From Notamacropus eugenii (taxonomy: Eukaryota > Chordata > Mammalia > Diprotodontia > Macropodidae), in the NCBI RefSeq assembly GCF_028372415.1, contig NC_092876.1:60040385-60104384 (forward strand): DNA of 64,000 nucleotides, written 5' to 3'. The notes below the pieces were generated by a model, which worked only from the letters and a program-made list of their open reading frames with translations, was not told the origin of the DNA and searched no databases. This document shows, piece after piece, positions 44,705-55,700 of the stretch (positions are counted from its first letter, which is position 1; each line of letters starts with the position of its first letter). A program made the translations under genes and the position numbers.

Positions 44705-46205
44705 ATATGACATATAAAGAGTTGCTCGTTGTCCTTTGTTCTCAAGAACCAAAATGACATCACTATGTTGGAGTCAAGGTACAGTGTGTCCAACTGTGGA
44801 TAATCAGACCAATATGAGCTTGGAAGGCTCTATCATAGGTTGGGCACAAATAGTTCATATGAATATTTGGAGTGGAGATGTGTCTAATTTTTCACACCTC
44901 ATATTTCTTTTGAGCTACTACAATTTTGCTTTACTCATAGAGCACAGCACCTTCTCTGATGAGGGCACCCTATGCTGGGCAGTCTTGTGTCAGTGTCTTC
45001 CATGTCATGCAATCAATTCCAATGTTCTTAAGAGAGATCTTGAGAGTGTCCTTTTATTACTTTATCTGATCATCAACTGAACACTTGCCTTGTGAGTTCT
45101 CTGTAAAATAGTCTTTTAGGCAAACGTTTGGCATTCGAACAACGTGGTCAGCCCATCAGAGACATGTTCCTCTGCAGTAGAGTTTGAATGCTTGGCAGTT
45201 CTGGAAAGGACTTAATTGTCTAGTACCTTATCCTGCCAGGCGATCTTTACAATCTTCCTAAGATTATTCAAATGGAAGCAGTTCATTTTCATGGCATGTT
45301 GGTTGCTATACTGTCCAGATTTCACAAGCATACAACAATGAGGTCAGCACAATGGCTCTGTAGACCTTCAGTTTGACGGGCAGCCTGATAGCTCTTCTCT
45401 CCCACACTTTCCTTGGGCGCATCCCAAGTATTGAGCTACCTCTGAAAATGCATGTGCCAACCTCATCATCTATGTGTACATCCCCAGAAACTTTGCTGCT
45501 AAAATAAGTGAACTTACCTACAATATTCAAAATTTCTCCATTTGCTGTAACTGAAAGTTCTATACATGGATGGTATGGTACTGGTTGATGGAGAATCTCT
45601 GTTTTCTTGGTGTTAATTATCAAGCAAAAATTAGCACAAGCAGCAGAAAATTGATTTATACTCTGTGGCATCAGCCTCAGAGGCTGTATTGAGTGCAAAA
45701 TCAATTGTGAATAAAAAAAATCGCACACCAACTCTCCCTTCACTTTGATCTTGACTTGTGTAGCTTTTTAAGTAAAATAATTTACCATCAGTGCAGCAGC
45801 TGACCTTGATGCCTTTTTTGTCCTTGTTGAAAGCATCTGACAACATTGCTGAAAACAACATGCTAGAAAGCATGGGAGCAAGCACAGAGCTCTGCTTTAC
45901 TTCGATGGGGTGAAAGCATGACAGCATCATCCATTCTCCAGAACCTGTTCAAGCATGCCATCATGAAACTGACATACAATGCAGATAAATTTTTCTGCAC
46001 AACCAGATTTTGCCATGATCTTCCACAAGCCCTCACAACTTACAGTATCAAAGGCCTTGGTCAGATTGACAAATCTTTTTTCTCCTCTTGGCATTTCTCC
46101 TGGAGTTGTTGGGCAGCAAACACCATATCAACTGTTCCTCAGCCCTTTCTGAGTCACACTGGCTTTTGTGTATGTGACCATCTTCCAGGTGAAGGATAAG
46201 TCTTG
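44705..46205 (-). mobile_element. LINE of unassigned clade, minus strand
   Basis: The minus strand encodes reverse-transcriptase-like text: LFSAMLSDAF near 45850, then FSAACANFCLIINTKKTEIL, DDEVGTCI and VYRAIVLTSLLYACEIWTV within 45306-45743. The 3' end is at 44705-44760 ('gatgtcattttggttcttgagaacaaagg' on the minus strand). Stops and frameshifts are present. It differs from BovB and from L1. The same 3' end occurs at 10.4 kb with a C-terminal zinc-finger motif. Confidence 0.8.
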
Positions 46206-48120
46206 CCAGGATTACTAAGAGAGAGGACTCCGGCCCCTCAACCCATGATTGTCACAGGACTACCTATTTCCTTTTCCTTTATAGAGATGGATAATGACTG
46301 ACTCATTCTAACTCTTTGTGGTTTACAAAGTGTTTTTCTTTTAACTGCCCTGAGGTAGGCAGTACAAGTACAATTATTTTCATTTTATAGTTGAGGAAAC
46401 TGACACTCAGAGAGGCATCGTATGTCTCAAGGTCACACAGCTAGTAAGTATCAGAACTGAGTCTAGGTCTATGTCATTCTCCCTTTCCAAGATTTATCAA
46501 ATCACAGCACAGTGAAGAGAGTACTGGACTTGGAACCAGGAGACCTCAGTTCATATCTTGGATCTGATGCTTATTAGCACAGTGAATTAAGAGAGCCACA
46601 GCCTGGTTTTCATCTCTAAAATGGTGCAAGTAATACTTACACTACCTACTCATCTCACAGGTCTCTTCTTAGAAAGTGTAATATAATCAGGAATTGGCTG
46701 CCCTTGTTGGGACCTCTCCAGGGCCTTTTGAAGCTCACAGTGATATCAGGGGAATTGTTCTTTTCTGGAGAAAGCTCCAGGACATTTGAGTCTTGAAGGG
46801 TTTTGTACCTGGATGTGGGGTTTGGGTTCAGGAGACTCAAACTTCAAAAAGAGGAGAAAAGAAAACAAAAAGACAAGATGGGGAACACCACGGAGGGGCA
46901 GAATCCCAGAATGTCCCTGAGACATCAAGAGATATGTCATAAAGAGATATCCCAGAGAGATAAATGATAGGCCGCAGTCCTGGTGGAGAGACTGAAGGGG
47001 AGGTGAATCCAGTGGAGCTGGCATGTTGGTTCTAAACAAAGGAGTGCTGGTGAAAACCCGATGACCCAAGAACCACACTGACAGGTTTCAGCAGATTCCA
47101 GTCTGCCTTGAGAGGGCAATTCCCTGCTGGCCACTGAGAGGATTTATAGAGGAGAGAGACAATCAATTGGCAGTTTCTTCATGCCATTGCCCATGCACTA
47201 CAGGACAGTTTCTGTGCCTTCTTGAGAGTTTCCAGTGGAAAGTTGCTATCCCATACAGTGCATGGAGATGCTGGAGCTCATGCGTCATTATGTCTGAGGT
47301 AGAGGAACACAGAAAAAAGAGTCTACTACTTAATTTCCTCTTTTTTCCATTTCTTTATCTTAATTAAATGCTCTTGCTATTGGATTTAGAAGCCATACAC
47401 GATCGGTTAATCAAGAGAATAGTGCTGAATGGGGGGGTCAGGCCATGTTATTTAATAATTGGCTGTCCCAGTAACACTGATCCTGGCAAAAGTATCCAGG
47501 GCCACAAGAATCAAGAGTGCTCAGGGTCCATGTCCATTCGTTACATGAACAAAGTATTTTGTGCTTTTGTATTGCAACAGATTTCAGGTTGGTGAAGAAA
47601 AAGCTTCCTAAGGATTAGAGCTTTTCAGAATGAAATTATTTGTTTCAGGAAGTAATGGGTTACCCTTCGCTGGACAGGATATTGGACAAGACAGTCTTGC
47701 TCAGGTGCAGGTTAAGCTTGGGTGGCTTCTGAGCTCCCTTCACGTTGGAGATTTTTACATTCTGTGATGGTGTAAATTTTCAAGCTCTGTAGGAATGGGA
47801 GCTATTATTGCTGTCCTTAGAATTTCCTTCTTTTCCTTTAATAAAAATTATTTCTTCTCTAGTATCTTAAATAAACACCAGCTTAAAGAAACAGAAGGCA
47901 GAGGTGATGACACTTGGGAGAATATCGATGCTACCTTCCTCATGAAGCGCTTATATGGAACCTTTTTCTAACCTTGCTATTGCACTTGTATGTTTTTGTG
48001 GATTATAGTTATGTGACTCTCCACCATGAGAAGTGGTCTGGCTGTCCTCAGAGTCAGGAAGACCTGGGTTCAATTCCTGCCCTTTTCAAATACTGACTAT
48101 GTGACTTAAACCTCTGAATA
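46206..48120. repeat. Intergenic with MIR3-like and SINE relics
   Basis: MIR3-like at 46310-46490; SINE at 46505-46670; a short SINE head at 48040-48110. The 46680-48030 block has no recognised family and no gene; AATAAA-type strings at 47840-47880 have no attached exon. Confidence 0.55.
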
Positions 48121-48129
48121 CACTTAAGT

Positions 48130-48225
48130 AACTATAAATAGATAGATAGGTAGAGAGATCGAGAGATAGATAAGTAGGCAAATAAATAAACAAATGAGTA
48201 AGTAAATAAATAAATCTATAAATTG
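48130..48225 (+). repeat. GATA/AATA tetranucleotide repeat
   Basis: Imperfect GATA units (48138-48175) pass into AATA units (48178-48225). Confidence 0.85.
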
Positions 48226-48289
48226 CTGAGAACGTACTAACTTACAACTTACATGGGAATTACTCTTACATCAAGGAAACCACAAGTCT

Positions 48290-48560
48290 AGTTTGAAAAG
48301 CCCCAAAACAAACATACAGGGGCATGGTTGTCTTTAGTTGCCCCCCCACTCCCACCTCCCAACCAATTCGTGGCTCCAGAAAACCTTGCTAATAACAGTA
48401 AAGACTGGCCAATCAGAGTCCAGTCTTTATAAGCATGTACAGCCAGGTCAGCCTGATCAATGCTTCCTATGGACTTTGGAGCATGAGCACGTGTCCCGTA
48501 CCTGCTTCTAATCCACCTTGTAGTAGGGGAGGCTTTTTCCATTGGCTTTGGAGCCAGAAA
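48290..48560. other. Possible solo-LTR or old promoter fragment
   Basis: Contains GGCCAATCAG (CCAAT box, 48409-48418) about 20 bases before CTTTATAAGC (48424-48433). The combination resembles an LTR core promoter, but the boxes are closer than usual and no LTR ends or target duplication were found. Confidence 0.25.
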
Positions 48561-49474
48561 TGATTATGCATGCCAAAGGTGACAACAACTTGCCCTCGTC
48601 CTCTTTTCTTGCTGAATTTCTATGTAGTAAGGAGTCAAACAAGTACCTTAAGCCTCTGAGGGGGGTGATTGCTAGTGGTCTGCTCTCCTCACCTGGGTCA
48701 GCATGAAGCGTTGGAGTTTTTTCACTCAGTCATTACAGAAATGTTATGTAGCTTAATCATTGTATAATGTCTATGACTCTTACTTCAGTTGATGATTTTT
48801 GCATCCAGTATATAACTTCTTTCCTCACCATGTCGTCACAGGCTATGGAAAAGGGCAGCATCAGATAATGGCGGTAGAGACTTCTGCAAGATAAACCAAC
48901 ATTCATCTGAGTCCTGAAGTAAAAAGGAAGAGTGGGGAATTGGGGTGGTAGGAAATTGGGACAGTGAGGGGGCATCTTAGTGCACAGAGCACCGAACCTG
49001 GAGTCAGGAAGGCACATCTTCCTGAGTTCAAATAAGACACAGACAAGGATGACTATAGTCCACAATATTATGTGACCAGAGCAATAGAGTGCTACAAAAC
49101 AAAGTTCTGGGTGGGACAGGGGAAATCTGGAGAGGTGCCTGGAGGAGGGCAAGTTTGTATTGAGTTTTAAAGGATGGCTTAGGAATTTGTGGAGGGAAGG
49201 AGGATATTTCAAGTTTAGGGAACCAGATGAACAAAAGGGTATAGGACTTAGCCTCAGGAAGACCTGGGTTCAAACTCTGCCTCTGACACTTATTAGCTGT
49301 GGCCTTGGGCAAGTTACCTTTCTTTGCCACGAGTTTTCTCATTTGCAAAATGGAAATGATAACTCATAACCCAACACCCCAAGTGCTGTGAGATTCCAAT
49401 AATATTATGTGTGGAAAGCTCTTTGCAAGCTTTAAAATGTTATATAAACATCATTATTCCAGTCCAAGGGTTTG
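48561..49474 (+). repeat. Intergenic with SINE fragments
   Basis: A truncated SINE head at 48970-49035 ('gagcaccgaacctggagtcaggaag'). A 'ggcttaggaatttgtggagggaagg' repeat at 49165-49240 lies before a SINE at 49245-49460 that ends in 'ttataaacatcattattcc'. Confidence 0.6.
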
Positions 49475-49665
49475 CTGTCTCTGACATTCTAGGTCTTAAG
49501 GGCCTCCAGCTCTGACCTTTTGTATTCTAAGGGTTCTCCCAGCTCTGACATTCTGTGTTCTAAGGTCTCTCCCAATTCTGACATTCCATGTTTGAAGGAC
49601 CTTCCCAGCTCTGACATCCCATATTCTGAGGGCACTCTCATCTCTGCCATCCCATGTTTTTATAC
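49475..49665 (+). repeat. 33-bp minisatellite, array G
   Basis: Five copies directly following a SINE end ('attctaagggttctcccagctctgac' type). Confidence 0.87.
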
Positions 49666-50534
49666 TTTATGGTGTCCTCACTCTTTAGAGCTCTCACTCG
49701 AAGTCTTAGGTGTGTCACAACAGCACTCATCCACCTCTCCTTAATCAAGCTAAAAACACTGAAGAACTAGTTTAAAGGACAAGGCATTAGGTCTCTCCTC
49801 ATTATAACCCACACCCAGAAGGGAGCCATTCCAGCTTCCAAGTACTACTGCTAGAGACCATTGGCCTTGACCTCAGAGCTCTTGTGGCATGGATCCACTT
49901 TTAGCAATAGTTTTCCAAAATAGTGTGGAGCAGTGGGAAGTGCTATGTCCAGAATCAGAAGACATGAGTTCAAATCCTGGCTGGCCACTCACAACCTGGG
50001 TGGGCTTGGGAAAGTCTTTCTAAGCCTCAGTTTCCTCATCTGTAAATAGATTAGTTAGATGACCTTTGGAGATCCCTACATGTAGGGTAGACCCTATGAT
50101 CACGTGGTCTAGGAAAGGTGCCACAGATGATGGAGGGCATTGTTCTAGATCGAGCCATTTAAAGTGGAGACTTCCACCACCAAGGGTAAGAATTTCACCT
50201 TCGCAAGGCCACCTTACATCCCTTGAGCTAGCAAAGAGTGAGAGTCCATAAAGGTCATTATTGACTGGGCTGGTGGTAAGCCTGGGCTATTTAAAGAGCA
50301 ATCCAAGGCAACTGTGACTGTCCTTAGACTTCCAGAAGAATGCTAAGTCCCCCATCCCTTTTCTGGGATTATAGCTGGGGGAGTGGAAGGAACCCTGCTT
50401 TGGGAGTCTGAGCACCTGGGCTTGAGCTCCAGGTCTGCTATTCACTAGCTGGGTGATCTCTGGGCTTTTCAGAATGAGGAGAGTGGCACTAGATGACCTC
50501 TAGGACCCTTTTAAACTCTAAATCTATGATAGGT
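49666..50534. repeat. Intergenic with SINE relics
   Basis: SINE remnants at 49935-50085 and 50380-50530 ('ctgggtgatctctgggcttttcag... agatgacctctaggacccttttaaac'). 50090-50380 shows nothing recognisable. Confidence 0.6.
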
Positions 50535-50752
50535 AGTTAAGTGGGGCAGTATATAGAGAGCTGGGCCTGGAGTCAGGAAGACCTGAGTTCAGATCTAGCC
50601 TCAGATACTTATAAGCTATGTGACTCTAAGAAGTCACTTCACCCCTGTCTCAGTTTCCTTAACTATAAAATGGGGATAATAATAGCACAATTTTCCCAGG
50701 GTTGTGGTGAGGATCAAATGTGATCCTGTTTATAAGGTCCTTGGCACATAGT
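50535..50752 (+). mobile_element. SINE with MIR-like 3' end
   Basis: 'gtggggcagtatatagagagctgggcctggagtcaggaag' to 'ataaaatggggataataatagc' and 'aaggtccttggcacatagtagg'. Same head as the RTE-tailed SINEs but a different tail. Confidence 0.85.
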
Positions 50753-50985
50753 AGGGGCAGTTAGGTGGTGTCATGGATAGAGTGCCAGAGCTGGAGTAAG
50801 AAGGACCTGCGTTCAAGTCTGGCCTCAGATACTTACTAGTTGTGTGACCCTGGGCAAGTCACTTCACCCTATTTACCTTAGTTTTCTCACCTGTAAAATG
50901 ATCGGGAGAAGGAAATGGCAAAGTGCACCAGTATCCCTGCCAAGAAAACCCCAAATGGGGTCACAGAGAGTCAGACGGAATTACA
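50753..50985 (+). mobile_element. Marsupial SINE with RTE-type tail
   Basis: 'ggggcagttaggtggtgtcatggatagag', 'gcgttcaagtctggcctcagatac', 'gagaaggaaatggcaaag', 'caagaaaaccccaaatggggtcacagagagtcagac'. Inserted directly after the previous SINE. Confidence 0.9.
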
Positions 50986-51425
50986 CTGTAAGGTTTGCAA
51001 AATGTTTTACCCAAATGATGTTTTTAAATCTTACCACCTTGTGACTTCAGTGCTAGAGGAATAATTATTCCCATCTTATAGAGAAGGAAATTGGGGCTCA
51101 GAGAGCCCACAGAAGTTTCAGAGGGGGATTCAATCTCATCTCTTCTTCCTAAAAACTGAGCTGTTTTCCCAGCATACTGCCTCTAAATATTGGCCGGGAC
51201 CTGGGGTTTCCCTCGTAAAGATCACTCCTGAGGAGAAAACTCCTACCATACAGATAAGCACTGGCTCTGAGAACTGGCACTGAGTCACCTAGGGGTACTG
51301 AAGGGTGACTTGCCCAGGCTCACACAGCCGGGACTACGTGTCAGAGGCAGGACTTGACCCCACACTTCCCTGACTCTCAGGCTGGCTCTCTGCCCATGAT
51401 TCCATACTGCCTTTCAGTATTAGCA
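50986..51425 (+). repeat. MIR3-like relics
   Basis: 'atcttatagagaaggaaattggggctcagagag' at 51060-51170 and 'cttgcccaggctcacacagccgggactacg' at 51310-51415. Confidence 0.7.
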
Positions 51426-51466
51426 TTATGTTGCTAAAATGAATATTATTCATTCATAATGAATGT

Positions 51467-51809
51467 TATTATTATGTTCATAATGAATGTTATAATTTTT
51501 CCACTAACATTTAAGTAGTTCAGATTTTAAGGATTTGTGGGAGGATTTACTCCATTTTTTCATTGATTTGTGTTTGCTGAGAGGGCCATTATGTTCATAA
51601 TAAACATTTTAGTAATTAGAAAAAAGGCATGTCCTCCAAAGGGACCTGATCCTAGTCCTCTGAATGGGGACCAGAGGCCAGGGCTATTATGTTCATAATA
51701 CACACCCGACTTGAAAAAAAAAAAAAAAAGTCGTGTCCTCTTGGGAGCCCAATTCTTACCAATCAGCAGCCATCGAACTCTAGTCCTCTGAATGCGGACC
51801 AGAAGGAGC
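51467..51809 (+). repeat. Diverged tandem duplication with ATTATGTTCATAAT
   Basis: The palindromic string ATTATGTTCATAAT starts units at about 51470, 51588 and 51687. The last two share 'cctagtcctctgaatggggaccaga' / 'ctctagtcctctgaatgcggaccaga' and 'gtcctc' after an A-rich run. Unit length is about 100-120 bp. Confidence 0.7.
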
Positions 51810-52380
51810 CTCTCTCATGACTTCAATTGGAAGGTCAGGCCCATAGGGGAGCTTTTCTTAGGTACAAGGTAGGCAAAGAAACTGAGGCCAAATAGCTCAG
51901 CAGCCTTTTGGACAAGGAGAATTCCAGGACAAGCAGGTGGCCCTTGGTTCAGATAAAGAAGAAAAACCTTTGCTGAAATTCTGCCTCCAGAAGGATGCAT
52001 TTGGCTCTGGTGTGGCCTCTCCCCTTGCTGAGAACTGACCTATATCTCTGTCCCTGGTCCACACTGGTAATTGTCTACAGCAGGGGGCCCATTCTCTAGC
52101 CACTGTCCTGTCCTTGGTTAATGGATTGTTAATTGGTTTCCAGGGACTCAGTTGATCCAACTGTGATTTCCTTCCAGTGAATGAAGCTATCCACTGACTT
52201 CCTTAAGGGAAGAGATACCCCTTATGATCCACTCTGACTGCAAAGGTACATTCTGTCAACAAGATCCTCTCTGAATAAAGGGTTATTTAATTCACTCTGA
52301 ATTTTAAAGCTTTATGTAAATGTACAACACTTTTATTAATACTTAACTCGCTTTAATGCTATTTACTGGGACATCTATAA
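51810..52380. other. Intergenic, no feature recognised
   Basis: Single-copy sequence without exon signatures. Confidence 0.45.
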
Positions 52381-52384
52381 AAAT

Positions 52385-53050
52385 AATTTGTAATGTAATA
52401 GAAAGAACACTGAACTTGGGGTCACAGGACCTGAGATCAAATGCTGGTCCTGCCACTTACTATCTGTGGGGCACTCGGCAAGTCACTTAACATCTCTAAG
52501 CCTCAGTTTCCTCATTTGTAAAATAAGGGAATTGGACTAGATGACCTCTAAAGGTCCTTTGGGCAGGCAAATCCAGCCTCAGACCCTTATTAGCTCTGTG
52601 ACACTGGACGAGTCACTTCATCTCTGCCTCAGTTTCCTTGTCTGTAAATTGGGATAATAAAAGCACCTACTTCTCAGGTTGTAAGTATCAAATACTATGT
52701 GTAAAATACTTAGTCAACCTTAAGTGCTACATAGACGATAGCTATTGTTATTGATTTCATGACCTTAAATTTGCAGACAAATCATAGGAGTACAGATTCC
52801 AGGTTTAGCAAAGGGCTTAGAGTTCATCTAGTGGAGATATTAGCATTAGGGCTGGAGTGAGAATGGAGTGAGATAACCATTGGAAAGCACTTAGTACAGT
52901 GCCTGGCAGATGATAAGTGAATGTTTATTATTATTATTCATTAGTCAGGTGGCACAGTGGATAGAGTACCAGGCCCAGAGGCAGGAAGGCTCGAGTTCAA
53001 ATCCAGCCTCAGACATTTGCTAGCTGTGTGTCCTAGTGCTATAAATCATG
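52385..53050 (+). repeat. Several SINE copies in a row
   Basis: SINEs at 52390-52565 ('ggacctgagatcaaatgctggtcc' to 'ggactagatgacctctaaaggtcc'), 52566-52755, 52855-52945 (tail piece) and a truncated head at 52945-53040 ('gtcaggtggcacagtggatagag'). Confidence 0.82.
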
Positions 53051-54105
53051 TCATCTGGGCTGGGAAGGGACTTGGACAAGGCATTACTCTTTTTATCGAA
53101 TTAATATATTACATTCAAACTGTACTCTAAGAAAAAGTTTAAAGAAGGTGATGCCCAGAAATGAACACAATACACCTGTGCTGGGCTGGCCCTGGTAGGA
53201 TTAACAGTGGAAGGATGCTGGCTCTAGTGCAGGACTCTAGTTCAGATCCCATCCCTGAGGCTTATTGCTTGTGTGACGCTGGATGAGTTGCTTCCCCTTT
53301 CTGGGCCTTCTATAAAATGAGGGGTTTGGATCTGGCTTCCTCTGAGATTCCTGTCAGCTCTAACTCTTTGATTCTATGATGCCACCACCTTATTCTAGGC
53401 ATTAAAATGAAACTTTAGATCATTCAAACGTTGGCCCTCTTGTTAATGAGAAGTTGTTGGGGGTGATTGGGATATGCATGTTTCCTATAGCATGTTCCAA
53501 CAGGACACTAGAATGAAGTACCCACAGCACTTCAGTCTTACAGCTCCCTCTTGCCCCAGCTTGGGACATTCAAGACAACTTCTCTGCTCCTTGACTCCTT
53601 GTCCGTCCCTTTTGTTCTCTGGATTTGAGGAGAGTTAGCAGTTCTACCACCCCTGGCCTCCTGAAGCAGCAACTGGCGGAGTGTTAAGTTTAATGGAACG
53701 GAAAGAATGCTGAAACTGGAGCCAGGGGGATTCCATGATGTGTCTACCAACTGGACAACTCTGCTTGAGTCTCTTCCCCTCGCTGGGCCTCAGTTTCCTC
53801 CTCTGTAAAGTGAGGAATATAATATTTTCCCAACCTGCTCCACCAGGGAGTTGGGAAGAAAGTGCTTTGTAAAGCTACGTGGCCTACTAAAAAAAATGTA
53901 CTGTATTTGGAGTCAGAGGATCTGAGTTCAACTATTGGCCCTTAGTCAAATTGCTTCATGTCTCCTAGCCTTAATTTCCTCTTCTGTAAAATGAGGGCCA
54001 TGGACTTGATGGTGTTTGAGGTGCCTTCCTGACCTAGAGCTTCTGAGCCCGTGTATCAGGGTAGGAACCTAGGTCTTCCTGATTCCAAGGTTAACACTAG
54101 CTGCA
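53051..54105 (+). repeat. Intergenic with SINE remnants
   Basis: SINE/MON-like copies at 53200-53390, 53690-53885 and 53895-54045. 53400-53690 shows nothing recognisable. Confidence 0.65.
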
Positions 54106-54245
54106 AGAGGTGTGTGCATGTGTGTGTGCATGTGTGCATGCATGTGCATGCATGTGTGCATGTTGTGCATGTGCAACGTGCATATGTATGCTCATGTGTC
54201 TATGTGCATGTGTTTGTGTGTGTGCGTGCATGTACATGTGTATCT
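54106..54245 (+). repeat. GT/GCAT alternating tract
   Basis: About 135 bases of GTGTGCATGT-type alternation with repeated GTGCATGT units; another Z-DNA-prone composition. Its Cys/Val/Met-rich frames are artefacts. Confidence 0.88.
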
Positions 54246-54269
54246 ATTTTCCAAGCTCGGAAAGTACTT

Positions 54270-54490
54270 TTCCTTCTTACAATCCTTGCCCTCCTACAAA
54301 AGCAGCTCATGTCACCTCTGCATTAAGCCTTTCCTAATTCCCACAGCACCTAATGTTTCCCACCTCTATCATCACCTTCTATTGATTCTGCACATGCCTT
54401 CTTTGCACATGGTGCTTTTCCTGACAGAGCACAAGCTCCTCAAAGGCAAAGAAGATTTCACTTTTGTCTGTGTATCCATTGAGCTGAGCA
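54270..54490 (+). repeat. L2-type LINE 3' region
   Basis: 'cctctgcattaagcctttcctaattccc' and 'gacagagcacaagctcctcaaaggcaaagaagatttcac' follow L2 3' UTR order. Confidence 0.65.
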
Positions 54491-54985
54491 GATACCTCTC
54501 AGGGAGAGCACTGGGGCTTGAGATCAGGAGACCTGAGTTCCAATCAAGCCTCAGGGGCTTACTGTGTGACCCTGGGCAAGTCACTTCACCTCTGACAGCC
54601 TTAGTTTCCTCATTTATGAAATGGGGATGATCACAGCCTCTATCTTGAAAGAATGTTGTGAGGATCAAATGATATGTTTGTAAAGCACTAAGTGCAGCAC
54701 CTGGTGCACAGTAGGCACTTAATACATGTTCATTTCCTTCCTTCCACATAGAGATAAGGGCAGGAATCAGGTCTATAATTTTATCAACTCCCTTTACCAG
54801 AGAAATCAGCATTTCTTTATAACTAAGTCTCAGAAAGTTGCTTAGTGGGCTGAGAGGTAGCTTGTCTAGGGTTATGCAGTCAGTCAGTGTCAGAGATGGG
54901 ACTTGAACCCAGGTCATCCTGACTCTCTATCCACTATACCCTGCTACCTGGCGCACAGTAGGCACTTAACACTCCTTGAATTGAA
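54491..54985 (+). repeat. SINE followed by MIR3-like relic
   Basis: SINE at 54500-54740 with 'ttgtaaagcactaagtgcagcacctggtgcacagtaggc'; MIR3-like at 54800-54985 with 'gggacttgaacccaggtcatcctgactctc'. Confidence 0.8.
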
Positions 54986-55480
54986 TGGAGGTTTATGGTC
55001 ACATCTTTATTTTTAGGTTATACCATTGGTGCTGAGATTTATTTTGATAGTAAGAGTTTCTTCCCATTAGAAAACAGAAGCAATTTTTCAAGGTAGTTTC
55101 CAAAGATGCATTATGGGGGATGAGCAGTAACCATATCTGCTTGTGATTTCTCTCAACTGCCCATAGGAGGGTTTGGGTCGGGGTGAGGGGCAGAATCTGT
55201 TATTTCCCTAGGGGAACTTGCAGAGAAAGAAACTCCTTCCCCCAGTGCGGGTGGACAGCTTCCAGTCTTAGAGAGTTATTAGAGTACTGAGAGGCTAAAT
55301 AGTCTGTCCCAGGTCATATAGGTGATGATGATGATGACTAGCACCTGCAAGATTGCAAAGGCACAATGGGCGGTGCCCTCTAGCTGTGAGACTCTAGATT
55401 TAACTGGCTTTCTCAACCTCAGCTTGCTCATCTATGAAATGTGACTAATAATTATACCCACTTTGCAAACCTTACAGTGC
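54986..55480. other. Intergenic, little recognised
   Basis: Short GATGAT run at 55323-55338 and a SINE trace at 55380-55450. No exon. Confidence 0.45.
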
Positions 55481-55700
55481 CATGTAAATATAATTGATTA
55501 TTATCTCATCCCACCCTCATAACAATCCTGTGAGACAAGTGTATCATCCCCATTTTACAGATGGGGAAATGGAGGCTGAGAAAGGTCAAGGGATTTGCCC
55601 AGAAAAACAAAGCTAGTAAGTATCTGAGGTCAGATTTGGACTCAGGTCTTCTTGGCTCTGAGGCCAGGTCTCTCTCCACTACCTCATGCTGTCTTCCCTT
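55481..55700 (+). repeat. MIR3-like relic, well preserved
   Basis: 'catcccaccctcataacaatcctg', 'atccccattttacagatggggaaa', 'aacaaagctagtaagtatctgagg', 'ggactcaggtcttcttgg'. Confidence 0.82.

Noticed and set aside
54112..54630. 172-codon frame with Cys/Val/Met repeats
   Set aside because: It starts in the GT/GCAT repeat and runs into an L2 fragment and a SINE.
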